Shown: positions 34,728-42,267, numbered from the stretch's first letter. The stretch is 64,000 nt of DNA from JAVBNT01 sp031551355 (GCA_031551355.1 JAVBNT010000010.1:62001-126000); one strand, 5' to 3'. Notes: generated from the letters alone by a model not told the origin. Translations and numbers: made by a program.

Positions 34728-35735
34728 ATGGAAAATATATACACATACATTATATATGGTTTAGCTGCTCTCGGTATTGTTTGGTTTCTTACTGTCAAGC
34801 GTCAAAAAGAACGAAAACAATTTATGATTGAAATGGAAAATACTCCTTTACATGAAGCAGCCAAAGTCAAACGCAATTCTGAAAAAATCAAGGCATTAAT
34901 AAAAAACGGAGCAGACCTCAACGCAAAAAATAAAGACGGAAGAACTCCTTTACATGAAGCCACGGTAAATAATGACGATCCTGAAATTATCCGGACTTTG
35001 ATAAATGCCGGAGCAGACGTTAACGCAAAAGATAGAGACGGCTATACGCCTCTGAATGTGGCCTTCGAAATAAATGCCAATCCTGAAATCATCAGAACTT
35101 TAATAAATTCAGGTACAGACGTTAATATAAAAAATAAAGACGGTTATACTCCTCTGCACATAGCAGTCGAAATAATAGACAATTCTGAGATTATTAAGGC
35201 TTTGATAAATGCAGGGGCGAACGTTAACGAGAAAAATGGAAGCGGCTATACTCCTTTGCAGGAAGTCGCCGGAGACGATAGTCCTGAAATTATTAAAACT
35301 TTGATAGGTGCAGGAGCAGACGTTAACGCGAAAGACGAAACAGGAGTGACTCCTCTGCACTTTGCCACCGAAAAAAGTCACAATCCTGAGATTATCAGAC
35401 TTTTGATAGATGCAGGTGCAGACGTTAACGCGAAAAATAGAGATGGGGAAACTCCTTTACAGGAAGCCGCAATGAATTCCAATCCTGCAATTATTAAAAC
35501 TTTAATTGATGCAAAAGCAGACGTTAACGCAGAAAATACAGACGGAGATACTTCTCTGCATTATGCCGTCGAAATAAACGACAATCCTGAAATTATCAGA
35601 CTTTTGATCGATGCCGGAGCAAACGTCAACGCGAAAAATAAAGAAGGAAAGACTCCTTTACAGGAAGCCGAAAAAAATAACGCCAATCCTGAAATTATCA
35701 GGCTTTTGCGTAAGGCAATGCAAATTGCCCCATAA
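34728..35735 (+). CDS. Membrane-anchored ankyrin-repeat protein
   Basis: A 335-residue protein with one N-terminal transmembrane helix (YIIYGLAALGIVWFLTV) and then, from residue 38, about nine ankyrin repeats of 33-34 residues with the consensus NPEIIRTLINAGADVNAKN and GYTPLHxA. The repeats are close to those of the three lipoproteins at 26-29.7 kb, so the gene belongs to the same expansion, but the membrane anchor differs: a helix with short N-terminus and no lipobox Cys. The repeats would face the cytoplasm or periplasm depending on topology. The positive KRQKERK after the helix suggests the repeats stay inside the cell. Confidence 0.83.
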   Translation: MENIYTYIIYGLAALGIVWFLTVKRQKERKQFMIEMENTPLHEAAKVKRNSEKIKALIKNGADLNAKNKDGRTPLHEATVNNDDPEIIRTLINAGADVNAKDRDGYTPLNVAFEINANPEIIRTLINSGTDVNIKNKDGYTPLHIAVEIIDNSEIIKALINAGANVNEKNGSGYTPLQEVAGDDSPEIIKTLIGAGADVNAKDETGVTPLHFATEKSHNPEIIRLLIDAGADVNAKNRDGETPLQEAAMNSNPAIIKTLIDAKADVNAENTDGDTSLHYAVEINDNPEIIRLLIDAGANVNAKNKEGKTPLQEAEKNNANPEIIRLLRKAMQIAP

Positions 35736-35952
35736 TCTAAAACCCGGTAAAAGACGATCAAACAAGCAGCGTTTTTATAGAGATTAATAAATGACACCCC
35801 TTTAATTTGCTTCATCAGACGGGAACCACAGCAGTCCATCCAGCCTGCATTCCGACGTTGTTCTATGAGGATAAATTCCCCAATGCTTCTTCCATAAAAT
35901 TTCATTTGTTATTTTCAACCGGAATTTTTCAATTAAAAATATCTACAAAAAC

Positions 35953-36009
35953 ATATTGATTTTTTTCAATATATAATTTACAATTTAACATATTGATTTT
36001 TCTCAATTT
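35953..36009 (+). promoter_or_regulatory. Two ArsR-type operators and promoter region of the arsR-hgcAB operon
   Basis: Two inverted repeats, ATATTGA-6-TCAATAT (35953-35972, perfect) and ATATTGA-6-TCAATTT (35990-36009, one mismatch), lie 37 bases apart just upstream of the arsR ATG at 36020. TATAAT at 35972-35977 may be the -10 box, placed between them. Repeats of the ATATTGA/TCAATAT class are common ArsR/SmtB sites, so autoregulation is likely; the hgcAB genes would be co-regulated. Confidence 0.65.
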
Positions 36010-36019
36010 GAGGCTATGT

Positions 36020-36304
36020 ATGGATAAACAACACTCGGAAAATGCCAAAGTTTTTAAAGCTTTTTGCGATGAAACCAGGCTTAAAGTTTTGTCACTGCTA
36101 CAAAGTGGTGAAAAATGCGCCTGTATTCTTTTAGAGAAAGTAAATGTTGAACAATCCACCCTATCCTACCATATGAAAATTCTTGTTGACAGCGGTATCA
36201 TAACCACCCGCAAAGAAGGCAAATGGACCCATTACTCTATAAATTCCGCAGGAAGTAAATATGCTGTAAAACTGTTGCAAGAGCTGACCACTGTAACATT
36301 ATAA
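36020..36304 (+). CDS. ArsR/SmtB-family metal(loid)-responsive repressor
   Basis: A 94-residue winged-helix repressor. ATG at 36020 follows GAGG by 6 bases. The core AKVFKAFCDETRLKVLSLL is family-typical. EKCACILLEK carries Cys33 and Cys35 in the place of the ELCVCDL metal site of ArsR proteins, so it probably senses a thiophilic metal or metalloid (arsenite, mercury or cadmium are possible). The recognition helix is STLSYHMKILVDSGI and the wing is ITTRKEGKWTHYSIN. It sits 19 bases before hgcA in the same direction, making it the likely regulator of mercury methylation genes. Not all ArsR proteins with this motif bind arsenic. Confidence 0.87.
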   Translation: MDKQHSENAKVFKAFCDETRLKVLSLLQSGEKCACILLEKVNVEQSTLSYHMKILVDSGIITTRKEGKWTHYSINSAGSKYAVKLLQELTTVTL

Positions 36305-36323
36305 GCAGTGAGGAGTACATAAT

Positions 36324-37346
36324 ATGAGCAAAAGCTGCTGCTCAAAAAATAACTGCTGTTCACCAGACAGCATGGAGAATATTCCCGTTGTTTCAACATC
36401 GCTTTCATTTAAAGATACTCTGGGCTCATGGAAGGCCCGTTGGGGCATCGGGCGTATGAACTATACAATTGCCCCGGGCCTTTATGCCGTGGGAAAGCCT
36501 GACGGCAATTCTCCTGTTTTAGTAAGTGCCAATTATAAAATGACATTTGATATACTCAGGAAAAATCTTTCCGGTCTGGACTGCTGGCTGCTGATACTTG
36601 ACACCAAAGGGATTAACGTCTGGTGTGCTGCCGGCAAGGGAACTTTTGCGACATGTGAATTGATAAACCGTATTGAATCTACCGGACTTGCAAAAATTGT
36701 GAGGCAAAGAAAAATTATTTTGCCTCAACTAAGTGCCCCCGGCGTAAGCGCACATGAAGTAACAAGGCGCACGGGATTCTCCGTGGTCTATGGTCCGGTA
36801 AGAGCAAGCGATATAAAAGCATTTATTTCGTCCGGCGGCGAGGCTACAAAAGAAATGAGGACAGTCAGATTTACGCTTGCGGACAGAATCGTGCTGACGC
36901 CCATGGAATTGGTAGAAGGCGCGAAAACATCACTGATGATTTTTGGAATTCTCTTTCTTTTAAATCTCTTTGCCGTAAGGAGTTTCGGAGTTTATGATTT
37001 AGCTTCATACGCCGGGGCAATCCTTACGGGCTCAGTCATAACTCCCGTGTTACTGCCGTTTATACCCGGAAAGGCTTTTTCATGGAAAGGCTGGTTAATG
37101 GGACTGTTATGGACGGCATTCGCCTTGTGGCAATTCGGATGGTTCCAAAACGGTTATTGGCTTCTTTCTGCAGGATATATGCTCTTGCTGCCCTCGATAT
37201 CGGCATATATAGCTATGAACTTTACCGGCTGCTCCACCTATACATCGCCTTCAGGCGTGTTAAAAGAAATGAAGCTCGCCCTGCCGTTAATTATCGGCTC
37301 ATCTATTCTTGGCATACTGCTGATACTAATAAACAAACTTATTTGA
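36324..37346 (+). CDS. hgcA: HgcA, corrinoid protein of mercury methylation
   Basis: HgcA carries a methylcobalamin-like cofactor and transfers a methyl group to Hg(II) at the inner membrane. The diagnostic cap-helix motif NVWCAAGK is present at residues 98-105, with Cys101 as the unusual cobalt ligand. The corrinoid-binding domain spans about 20-190 (FKDTLGSWKARWGIGRMNY, then QLSAPGVSAHEV). The C-terminal part (about 200-340) has five hydrophobic helices, for example LMIFGILFLLNLFAVRSF and LPLIIGSSILGILLILINK. The N-terminus has two Cys pairs (SCCSKNNCC), which is not usual in the family and might bind metal. GAGGAG lies before the ATG. This is not the CFeSP subunit, which lacks the Cys and the membrane domain. 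Confidence 0.96.
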   Translation: MSKSCCSKNNCCSPDSMENIPVVSTSLSFKDTLGSWKARWGIGRMNYTIAPGLYAVGKPDGNSPVLVSANYKMTFDILRKNLSGLDCWLLILDTKGINVWCAAGKGTFATCELINRIESTGLAKIVRQRKIILPQLSAPGVSAHEVTRRTGFSVVYGPVRASDIKAFISSGGEATKEMRTVRFTLADRIVLTPMELVEGAKTSLMIFGILFLLNLFAVRSFGVYDLASYAGAILTGSVITPVLLPFIPGKAFSWKGWLMGLLWTAFALWQFGWFQNGYWLLSAGYMLLLPSISAYIAMNFTGCSTYTSPSGVLKEMKLALPLIIGSSILGILLILINKLI

Positions 37347-37358
37347 CGGAAGAAAAAT

Positions 37359-37646
37359 ATGACACTCAAATATTTGAAAAACACAGTAACTTTATCCCTT
37401 GCAAAAGACAAGTGCAGCGGCTGCGGAAAATGCACGGAAGTATGCCCGCACGGCGTGCTCAACATTGACAACGACAAAGCACAGATTGCGGAAAAAGATC
37501 TGTGTATGGAGTGCGGGGCCTGTGTAATGAACTGTCCGGCAAAGGCAATAGAAGTTAATGCCGGGGTCGGCTGTGCCGCTGCGATTATCAAAAGCTGGTT
37601 TACCGGAAATGAACCCACTTGCGACTGCAGGGGCGAATGCTGCTAG
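37359..37646 (+). CDS. hgcB: HgcB, 2[4Fe-4S] ferredoxin of mercury methylation
   Basis: HgcB is the reductant for HgcA and may also hand Hg(II) to it. The 95-residue protein has two [4Fe-4S] motifs, CSGCGKCTEVCP (residues 19-30) and CMECGACVMNCP (49-60). A further Cys in GVGCAAA (residue 72) and a terminal vicinal pair in CDCRGECC (94-95) match the extra cysteines essential in characterised HgcB proteins. GGAAG precedes the ATG by about 6 bases, 12 bases after the hgcA stop. Together with hgcA it forms a complete gene pair, necessary and sufficient, in characterised strains, for methylmercury production. Confidence 0.96.
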   Translation: MTLKYLKNTVTLSLAKDKCSGCGKCTEVCPHGVLNIDNDKAQIAEKDLCMECGACVMNCPAKAIEVNAGVGCAAAIIKSWFTGNEPTCDCRGECC

Positions 37647-37680
37647 CATATGTAATCAAATGTGACCATGTATTATTATG

Positions 37681-37715
37681 AAACCGGTAGTGATACTGAT
37701 GTGCCCCTGGTTTTT
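37681..37715 (+). terminator. Possible terminator after hgcB
   Basis: AAACCGG and CTGGTTT pair with one mismatch over an 18-22-base loop, followed by further T residues (TTTTT in total). Weak but placed 35 bases after the hgcB stop, before the convergent toxin-antitoxin pair. Confidence 0.35.
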
Positions 37716-37760
37716 CGCAAATGTAAAATATTAGTATCCAACAGCAAATTAGCGGGCATT

Positions 37761-38087
37761 TTAATTATTATTGTGAGAAAAGGACTTTATACAAAGTTCA
37801 AATCCTAAAGTATTCAAAATTTTACAAAAAGTATCAAATCTTGGACTGGTTTGACTTGAAAATATTTTGTATAAATTCTGACGGTTTAGATTTGTATCCT
37901 GGGCTAATTTTGAGATTCCGCCATTGGCAACGGCTATTCTCTGAATTGCCCGCATTAAATATTTTGCATCGCCGTCAATTTGGTATTCTTCAATAGCCGC
38001 TTCGAGATAACCACTGGCCTCATCAGGATCTTGAAGAGAATTATTCATATAATCATCCCATGAACTTAGCTTATCATTATTGATCAT
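37761..38087 (-). CDS. Antitoxin of a HigBA-like type II system (XRE family)
   Basis: A 108-residue DNA-binding antitoxin of the addiction-module antidote type (TIGR02684-like). The helix-turn-helix is GGISKLAQDTNLNRQNLYKI, followed by TFCKILNTLGFELCIK, the typical C-terminal end. Upstream residues 1-50 neutralise the toxin in this family. It overlaps the toxin gene by 4 bases and is second in the pair, the HigBA order. It probably represses its own promoter, which lies before 38413. It sits convergent to hgcB. Confidence 0.83.
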   Translation of the reverse strand: MINNDKLSSWDDYMNNSLQDPDEASGYLEAAIEEYQIDGDAKYLMRAIQRIAVANGGISKLAQDTNLNRQNLYKIFSSQTSPRFDTFCKILNTLGFELCIKSFSHNNN

Positions 38088-38413
38088 AATAATTCTCCTT
38101 TATAATCTTTAATATAATTTTTAGCTTTCTTAATATCATCTGCTTGAGTTGATTTATCTCCACCAATGAGCAAAATCACAATACAATTCTCTTCTATAGT
38201 GTAATAAATCCGATATCCCTGACCGAAAAACAATCGCAATTCATATAAATTTTCACATAAATATTTATAGTCTCCAAAATTACCGGAATCCAATCTTTCT
38301 ATTCGCAGCTTAATTCGCCGCTGCATTTTTATATCTTTTACTGAGTCAAGCCAAGTCAAAAATGGAGATTTTCCATATTTATCTTTATAGATGAATATCT
38401 TATATTCTTGCAT
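38084..38413 (-). CDS. Toxin of a HigBA-like type II system (RelE/HigB superfamily, Gp49-like)
   Basis: A 109-residue putative mRNA interferase of the addiction-module killer type (TIGR02683-like). Typical segments are FLTWLDSVKDIKMQRRIKLR, LYELRLFFGQGYRIYYTIEE and VILLIGGDKSTQADDIKKAK. The conserved Arg and the C-terminal Lys/Arg match the active-site pattern of the group. Its stop overlaps the antitoxin start. Toxin genes of this type cleave mRNA on ribosomes when the antitoxin is lost. Confidence 0.85.
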   Translation of the reverse strand: MQEYKIFIYKDKYGKSPFLTWLDSVKDIKMQRRIKLRIERLDSGNFGDYKYLCENLYELRLFFGQGYRIYYTIEENCIVILLIGGDKSTQADDIKKAKNYIKDYKGELL

Positions 38414-38514
38414 GTTCTTATTGTATCATAAATGCGACATCAAATTCAAGAAATTTTAAACACATAAAAAAGACAGCCTAAATAAGACTGTCAAGAAATA
38501 AGTATTATCAAGCT

Positions 38515-39015
38515 CTACCCTGCGAGGCTGTTGCATTCGACCCTGTTCTCGGCGTCTACAGTCGCCAGAATGCAGTGGCCGGCAAAATAATCGGGATTAC
38601 ACAACAGAACCAATTCCGCTTCCGGATTTTCCCCGTCAAAAGAAATATTAATGGCCTCAAAATAAAGGCTTAGACAAAAATCCTCTTCCGAAATAGGTAA
38701 AAATACTTTTTGCCCGTCTTCCATTATGTAGCATTCCTGCTCCTCATCTTCAACCTCTTCGGCACTGGAGGCCCAATCTTCCGCCATCGCCAGCATATCG
38801 TCATCAAGTAAAGCCTGTTCAATTAAATGCCGGTTATTTTCAATCCATTCAAGTTTATTATTGATTAAAGCGATATTTATTGCCAAATACTCATCTTCGC
38901 AGCCTTTGGCATCGTCAGTAAAATTAACATAAATCTCAACGGCTTCCCTGCCCCAGACAGTAGTTTTACCGGAAAAAGCGTTAAATTCTCCCTTAACAAA
39001 ATCTGTTGTATTCAT
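38515..39015 (-). CDS. Acidic cytoplasmic protein of unknown function
   Basis: A 166-residue protein. The ATG at 39015 has AGAGGAA 8 bases upstream; the frame is open 12 codons further. There is no signal peptide. It is rich in Asp and Glu (AEDWASSAEEVEDEEQECYI), with an ordered C-terminal part (ISFDGENPEAELVLLCNPDY) in which AGHCILATVDAENRVE is a likely beta structure. It resembles the DUF2262/DUF2004 type of conserved bacterial immunity-like proteins, but I am not sure. It stands alone, next to a toxin-antitoxin pair. Confidence 0.6.
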   Translation of the reverse strand: MNTTDFVKGEFNAFSGKTTVWGREAVEIYVNFTDDAKGCEDEYLAINIALINNKLEWIENNRHLIEQALLDDDMLAMAEDWASSAEEVEDEEQECYIMEDGQKVFLPISEEDFCLSLYFEAINISFDGENPEAELVLLCNPDYFAGHCILATVDAENRVECNSLAG

Positions 39016-39468
39016 TGTTGTTCCTCTTTCTGCAAATATAGATGGTCTCATTGCGATAATGTTAGCTGTAAAAAATAAAATTACTTACTGTTATAACATA
39101 CTTTCAGGTAAATTCCAAGTGATAAATAATATTGTTGGAAAAGGGTTATGGTAACATAAAAAACGATAATGAATCAATTACGATAATCCTTAAAAATAGC
39201 CGATGGTGTCATACTGTCCCCGTTTTCACGAGGATAAACTCCGGTGGGTATCCAGGAACTAAATTTTGGTTTTTGTCTGAGATATTGCCCCGTTACCGTT
39301 GTTTTTTGGCAGCCGCAAACGCGAACAATAGCGACCATTAAACGCTTACTTTAATACGGACAAACCTCAATACAGCCAGCTCCCTTTCGTGGCAATAGAT
39401 TCGGACGGATACTGCCATTTCTTCTCAAAATCAGGATTCAATACGGAAATAGGCAAAGACGAATGCAC
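39016..39468. other. Spacer with a dispersed repeat and a possible remnant
   Basis: About 450 bases without a complete gene. It holds the reverse-complement copy of the GGATACCC repeat at 39221-39254 and an open, start-less stretch at 39335-39480 that reads like the tail of a protein (listed separately). Confidence 0.5.
39221..39254 (-). repeat. Dispersed repeat, copy 2
   Basis: Reverse complement of the block at 4166-4199 with one mismatch: it runs CGTTTTCACGAGG through GGGTATCCA. Like copy 1 it lies in a spacer. Confidence 0.65.
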
Positions 39469-39480
39469 TCATCCTGTTGG
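39335..39480 (+). pseudogene. Possible 3' gene fragment truncated at mutY
   Basis: An open stretch without start reads LNAYFNTDKPQYSQLPFVAI, then DSDGYCHFFSKSGFNTEIGK and DECTHPVGLDELNN. The sequence is protein-like and continues into the 3' end of mutY, which runs on the other strand. It may be the remnant of a gene truncated when mutY arrived. Chance cannot be excluded. Confidence 0.33.
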
Positions 39481-40620
39481 CCTTGACGAATTGAATAACC
39501 CATGGACTGATAGTAAGTCCTCCAAAGCAACCTGTGTGGCACCACTTCCGATAAGCCAGTCCTTGTAAAACTGAACGGCGACGGGTATGGCCAGCCGTTG
39601 CAACTCCTCTATCGGCATAAACTCATAACCGGTCAGGCTTGGCGGTTTGCCGCCTTCTATCTCGCATTGATAGCCATTCATATTCCACTGGATGTGCGTG
39701 AAGCGGTGGGTTGCTTTGCCGACGGAAACGATATCGGTTACCGTGTATCCCAATCCCTGCACGCGCTTTTTCGCGCCTGCGGTATCCAAGGCTTGATCAA
39801 CCATATAAAACTCCCAAAGACCGTTTAATAATTTCTCATTCCGCTGCCGCATCAAAATTTGATCTTTGGCGTTCTTAATAAGAAGTACAGTAATGTCAAG
39901 CTGCTTTACATCTTTTTTAGCGCTTTTCACGGGCAGTTGATTTTGCTTACCCTGTTCGTATGCCTTGCACAAGGTACGCACAGGGCATACAGGGCACGAA
40001 GGATTCTTGGGGACACAGACCAGTGCCCCAAGTTCCATCAAGGCTTGGTTAAAGATGCCCGGTTTATCCGTGGGAATGATGGTTCTAAGGAAAACAGTCA
40101 AAAGCTTTTTAGTAGACGCCTCTGAGATATTCAGGCTGCTGTCGTACAGTCTTGCGAAAACCCGCAGCACATTTCCGTCCACGGCGGGTTCGGGCTGGTG
40201 AAAGCATATGCTGGCGATTGCGCCTGCCGTGTAATCGCCAATGCCGGGCAATTTTTTGATGAGCCGTATATCGGTCGGGAATTTGCCGTTATAATCATTT
40301 ACCACAATTTGAGCGGTTTTCAGAAGATTATGCGCCCGGGAATAGTAACCCAATCCTTCCCATGCTTTCAAAACATCGTCTGCCGGTGCGTTTGCCAAGT
40401 CCTGTATTGTGGGGAAATGCTCCATAAATCGGATATAATAGGGCAAGACAGCTGTGATTCTGGTCTGCTGCGCCATGATTTCTGAAACCCAGATGGAATA
40501 AGGATCTTGCGTTTGCCGCCAAACCAGGTCGCGCTTTTTGATATCGTACCAACTGCACAATAAAGCGGACAATGCGCCTGCTTTTGATGGCTCCTCTATG
40601 TCATATTGTAGCAATGGCAT
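39469..40620 (-). CDS. mutY: A/G-specific adenine DNA glycosylase
   Basis: MutY removes adenine mispaired with 8-oxoguanine. With ATG at 40620 (GAGAGGAAGAA just upstream) it has 383 residues. The helix-hairpin-helix is KKLPGIGDYTAGAIASI and the catalytic Asp is in PAVDGNVLRVF. The [4Fe-4S] motif is CVPKNPSCPVCPVRTLC (C-x6-C-x2-C-x5-C). The C-terminal Nudix-like 8-oxoG recognition domain is seen from about 245 (LLIKNAKDQILMRQRNEKLL, then WEFYMVD). The last residues (NSSRPTG) are encoded across the edge of the foreign fragment downstream, as if the gene end was captured from older sequence. A possible recent arrival. Confidence 0.94.
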   Translation of the reverse strand: MPLLQYDIEEPSKAGALSALLCSWYDIKKRDLVWRQTQDPYSIWVSEIMAQQTRITAVLPYYIRFMEHFPTIQDLANAPADDVLKAWEGLGYYSRAHNLLKTAQIVVNDYNGKFPTDIRLIKKLPGIGDYTAGAIASICFHQPEPAVDGNVLRVFARLYDSSLNISEASTKKLLTVFLRTIIPTDKPGIFNQALMELGALVCVPKNPSCPVCPVRTLCKAYEQGKQNQLPVKSAKKDVKQLDITVLLIKNAKDQILMRQRNEKLLNGLWEFYMVDQALDTAGAKKRVQGLGYTVTDIVSVGKATHRFTHIQWNMNGYQCEIEGGKPPSLTGYEFMPIEELQRLAIPVAVQFYKDWLIGSGATQVALEDLLSVHGLFNSSRPTG

Positions 40621-40888
40621 TTCTTCCTCTCGTTCATATGACAAGTAGTATATACAATCGCCAGGGCAATGTCAAAAGTTATTGGAGTATTGCGCAGGAT
40701 TCACGCACGAGACACTTACTTTGCCCGGCAGCAGACATTTTAGTAAGTTTTCATAGTTACATACGACTCATCCCTTCCGCAGACCGCTTTTGTTGGAGAA
40801 AATCCATATACGTTTGGGGAATTTGCTATAAAACTATGCAATCAGTATTTATGCCTGCAAGACAATATTTTTTATTTATCCAACACAC

Positions 40889-40914
40889 AAAAAAGAGGCG
40901 CGGTTGAGCGCCTC
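40889..40914 (-). terminator. Intrinsic terminator for the cyclase-family gene
   Basis: GAGGCGC and GCGCCTC pair around a 6-base loop; on the minus strand the stem is followed by TTTTTT. It would end transcripts of the gene at 41111-41926 after they pass through the repeat elements. Confidence 0.75.
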
Positions 40915-40931
40915 ATTTAGTATTAACTTTA

Positions 40932-40986
40932 AATCAATTCAAACAGGTGAAGCTGTTAAGGCAAATTCGCCGGTTTCAATTGATGA
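40932..40986. repeat. MITE-like element, short internal-deletion copy
   Basis: Only about 55 bases, with both ends present (AATCAATTCAAACAGG on the left and CGCCGGTTTCAATTGAT on the right) and almost no middle. Deletion derivatives with intact ends are typical of mobilised miniature elements. Confidence 0.7.
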
Positions 40987-40989
40987 TAC

Positions 40990-41111
40990 AAATCAATTCA
41001 AAACAAGGATAGACTAGGAAAGCGATTTTGCCTTGAGCTAAGCGTAGATCTGCTACGTGTGCGAAAGGCATAATCAGCTTGACGACGTATATCCGCAGTT
41101 TTCAATTGATT
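40990..41111. repeat. MITE-like element, diverged full-length copy
   Basis: Left end AATCAATTCAAAACAAGG, core GCGTAGATCTGCTACG hairpin, inner arm GACGACGTATATCCGC and right end GTTTTCAATTGATTTA. It abuts the stop codon of the cyclase gene, the same arrangement as copy B at cinA. It is more diverged in the middle than copies A and B. Confidence 0.72.
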
Positions 41112-41926
41112 TACTCGGGGAGGAGAGCGACGATACGGCATTGCGCCGACTCAAACTCCATACCCTTAACCGGGAAGCATCCGATCCAGCATCTCTTGTT
41201 GCTGACCTTGTCGATTTCTCCGCCAAGGTTTTCTGCATGGACGATTCCTTTCGGGAAAAGGTTCAGGTGCATAACCTGATAGAACTCATCCTGCGGGAAC
41301 ATCTCATCCCATGCTTTTCCATACTTGTTCTTAAGCTTCAGCTCGGCTTCATCAAAAAGTTTGGGATGCCAGTTTCTGATAATTGTATTCATCGGATGAT
41401 CGGCACTGCCGCATTCGACGCCGATCCATTTGATTTTCATATCAATAGCCCATTTATGGAAATCGGGATTCGGACCGGGATGCTTTACGAAGTAACGGAC
41501 TTCGTCGGACTGCTGTTCGTACCATGCATAGCGGTGATATCCGGTATTGATAATAAGAATATCGCCTTCTTTAATTTCAGCCTTTTTCATCAGCATTTCC
41601 GGAGAATAGAGATCATAGTCGCCTACTTCATCAGAAATATCGACGACAACGCCCTGCCCAACCCATTCATTCATCGGCACCTGTCCGATAGAGCGGCCGG
41701 CACCGTAGAAATGGATCTCACCGTCCATATGAGTTCCCACATGGTGACTCATCGTTATCGTCTGGCCGTTCGCGCCCTGACCCATATGAGCTCCGGCAAT
41801 TCTTTTGAAATACTGTACCGAAAGCGGAATATAACTCGGCCATGGCGGTGTATGCACGCTCAAAGGCTGAGTAAGATCATACATTTTTACTTTATCCATC
41901 ATCGTTAAAAAATCGTTTACGTTCAT
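41111..41926 (-). CDS. Cyclase-family metal-dependent hydrolase (kynurenine formamidase-like)
   Basis: A 271-residue hydrolase. ATG at 41926 follows GGAGGTG by 6 bases. The signature metal site is HHVGTHMDGEIHF (H-x-G-T-H-x-D-x-x-x-H). MYDLTQPLSVHTPPWPSYI is the usual opening of the family and DILIINTGYHRYAWYE and KWIGVECGSADHPMN are typical strands. Members act as kynurenine formamidase, isatin hydrolase or related cyclic-amide hydrolases, so substrate is open. A MITE-like element starts directly at the stop codon, and a terminator lies 200 bases further on. Confidence 0.88.
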   Translation of the reverse strand: MNVNDFLTMMDKVKMYDLTQPLSVHTPPWPSYIPLSVQYFKRIAGAHMGQGANGQTITMSHHVGTHMDGEIHFYGAGRSIGQVPMNEWVGQGVVVDISDEVGDYDLYSPEMLMKKAEIKEGDILIINTGYHRYAWYEQQSDEVRYFVKHPGPNPDFHKWAIDMKIKWIGVECGSADHPMNTIIRNWHPKLFDEAELKLKNKYGKAWDEMFPQDEFYQVMHLNLFPKGIVHAENLGGEIDKVSNKRCWIGCFPVKGMEFESAQCRIVALLPE

Positions 41927-42057
41927 ATAAACACCTCCAAAACTTAAATACAAAAAATAACGTAATATACAACAATTCAATCCCCGGAAACGATAAACCT
42001 TCAAAAATAAACCAGGTTATCAGCGTTATATAAAAAAGAGGGAATGTCTCACAAATT

Positions 42058-42176
42058 TCTGTCTCTCACAGAGAGCACGGAGTTCACAGAGATAATAACG
42101 AAAGGATATTACGGGCAACGCCATTACTTTAATATTTCCATTAAAAATAACTTTTCTCCGTGTTCTCCATTTCTCT
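42058..42176. repeat. CACAGAG-type inverted repeat, second site
   Basis: CTCACAGAGAGCACGGAG with TTCACAGAG on one side and CTCCGTGTTCTCCATTTCTC with TGTGAA on the other form an imperfect inverted repeat around about 75 bases. It matches the block at 4672-4735. Confidence 0.5.
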
Positions 42177-42200
42177 GTGAAGAATTTTTCAATTGTTAAT

Positions 42201-42245
42201 AAAAAGGAGGAGCCATCCTGTTTCCTTAACAAGACAGCCCCTCCC
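42201..42245 (-). terminator. Terminator of the subtilisin-like protease gene
   Basis: On the minus strand GGAGGGGCTGTC and GGATGGCTCCTCC pair imperfectly around a 14-base loop and are followed by TTTTT. It lies 23 bases after the protease stop. Confidence 0.7.
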
Positions 42246-42267
42246 GCAAAATTACCTAATAAATTTA

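Larger units (their letters stand above)
40621..41110. other. Spacer with a terminator and two adjoining MITE-like copies
   Basis: About 490 bases. From 40645 to 40890 I see nothing; one plus-strand open frame is mostly antisense to mutY. Then come a minus-strand terminator (40889-40914) and two repeat units (40932-40986 and 40990-41111). Confidence 0.55.
41927..42267. other. Spacer with a CACAGAG-type repeat and a terminator
   Basis: About 340 bases upstream of the cyclase gene and downstream of the protease gene. It holds the inverted repeat at 42058-42176 and the terminator at 42201-42245. No gene is seen. Confidence 0.5.

Noticed and set aside
36324..37346. HgcA as a CO-dehydrogenase corrinoid (CFeSP) subunit
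   Set aside because: The NVWCAAGK motif with Cys, the five-helix membrane domain and the adjacent HgcB ferredoxin fit HgcA and not CFeSP.
40572..40907. 111-codon plus-strand open frame
   Set aside because: The first part is antisense to mutY and the rest has no ribosome binding site or recognised domain.
41057..41908. 283-codon plus-strand open frame
   Set aside because: It is antisense to the cyclase-family gene, which has the full metal-binding motif and a strong Shine-Dalgarno sequence; the frame also runs through a repeat element.
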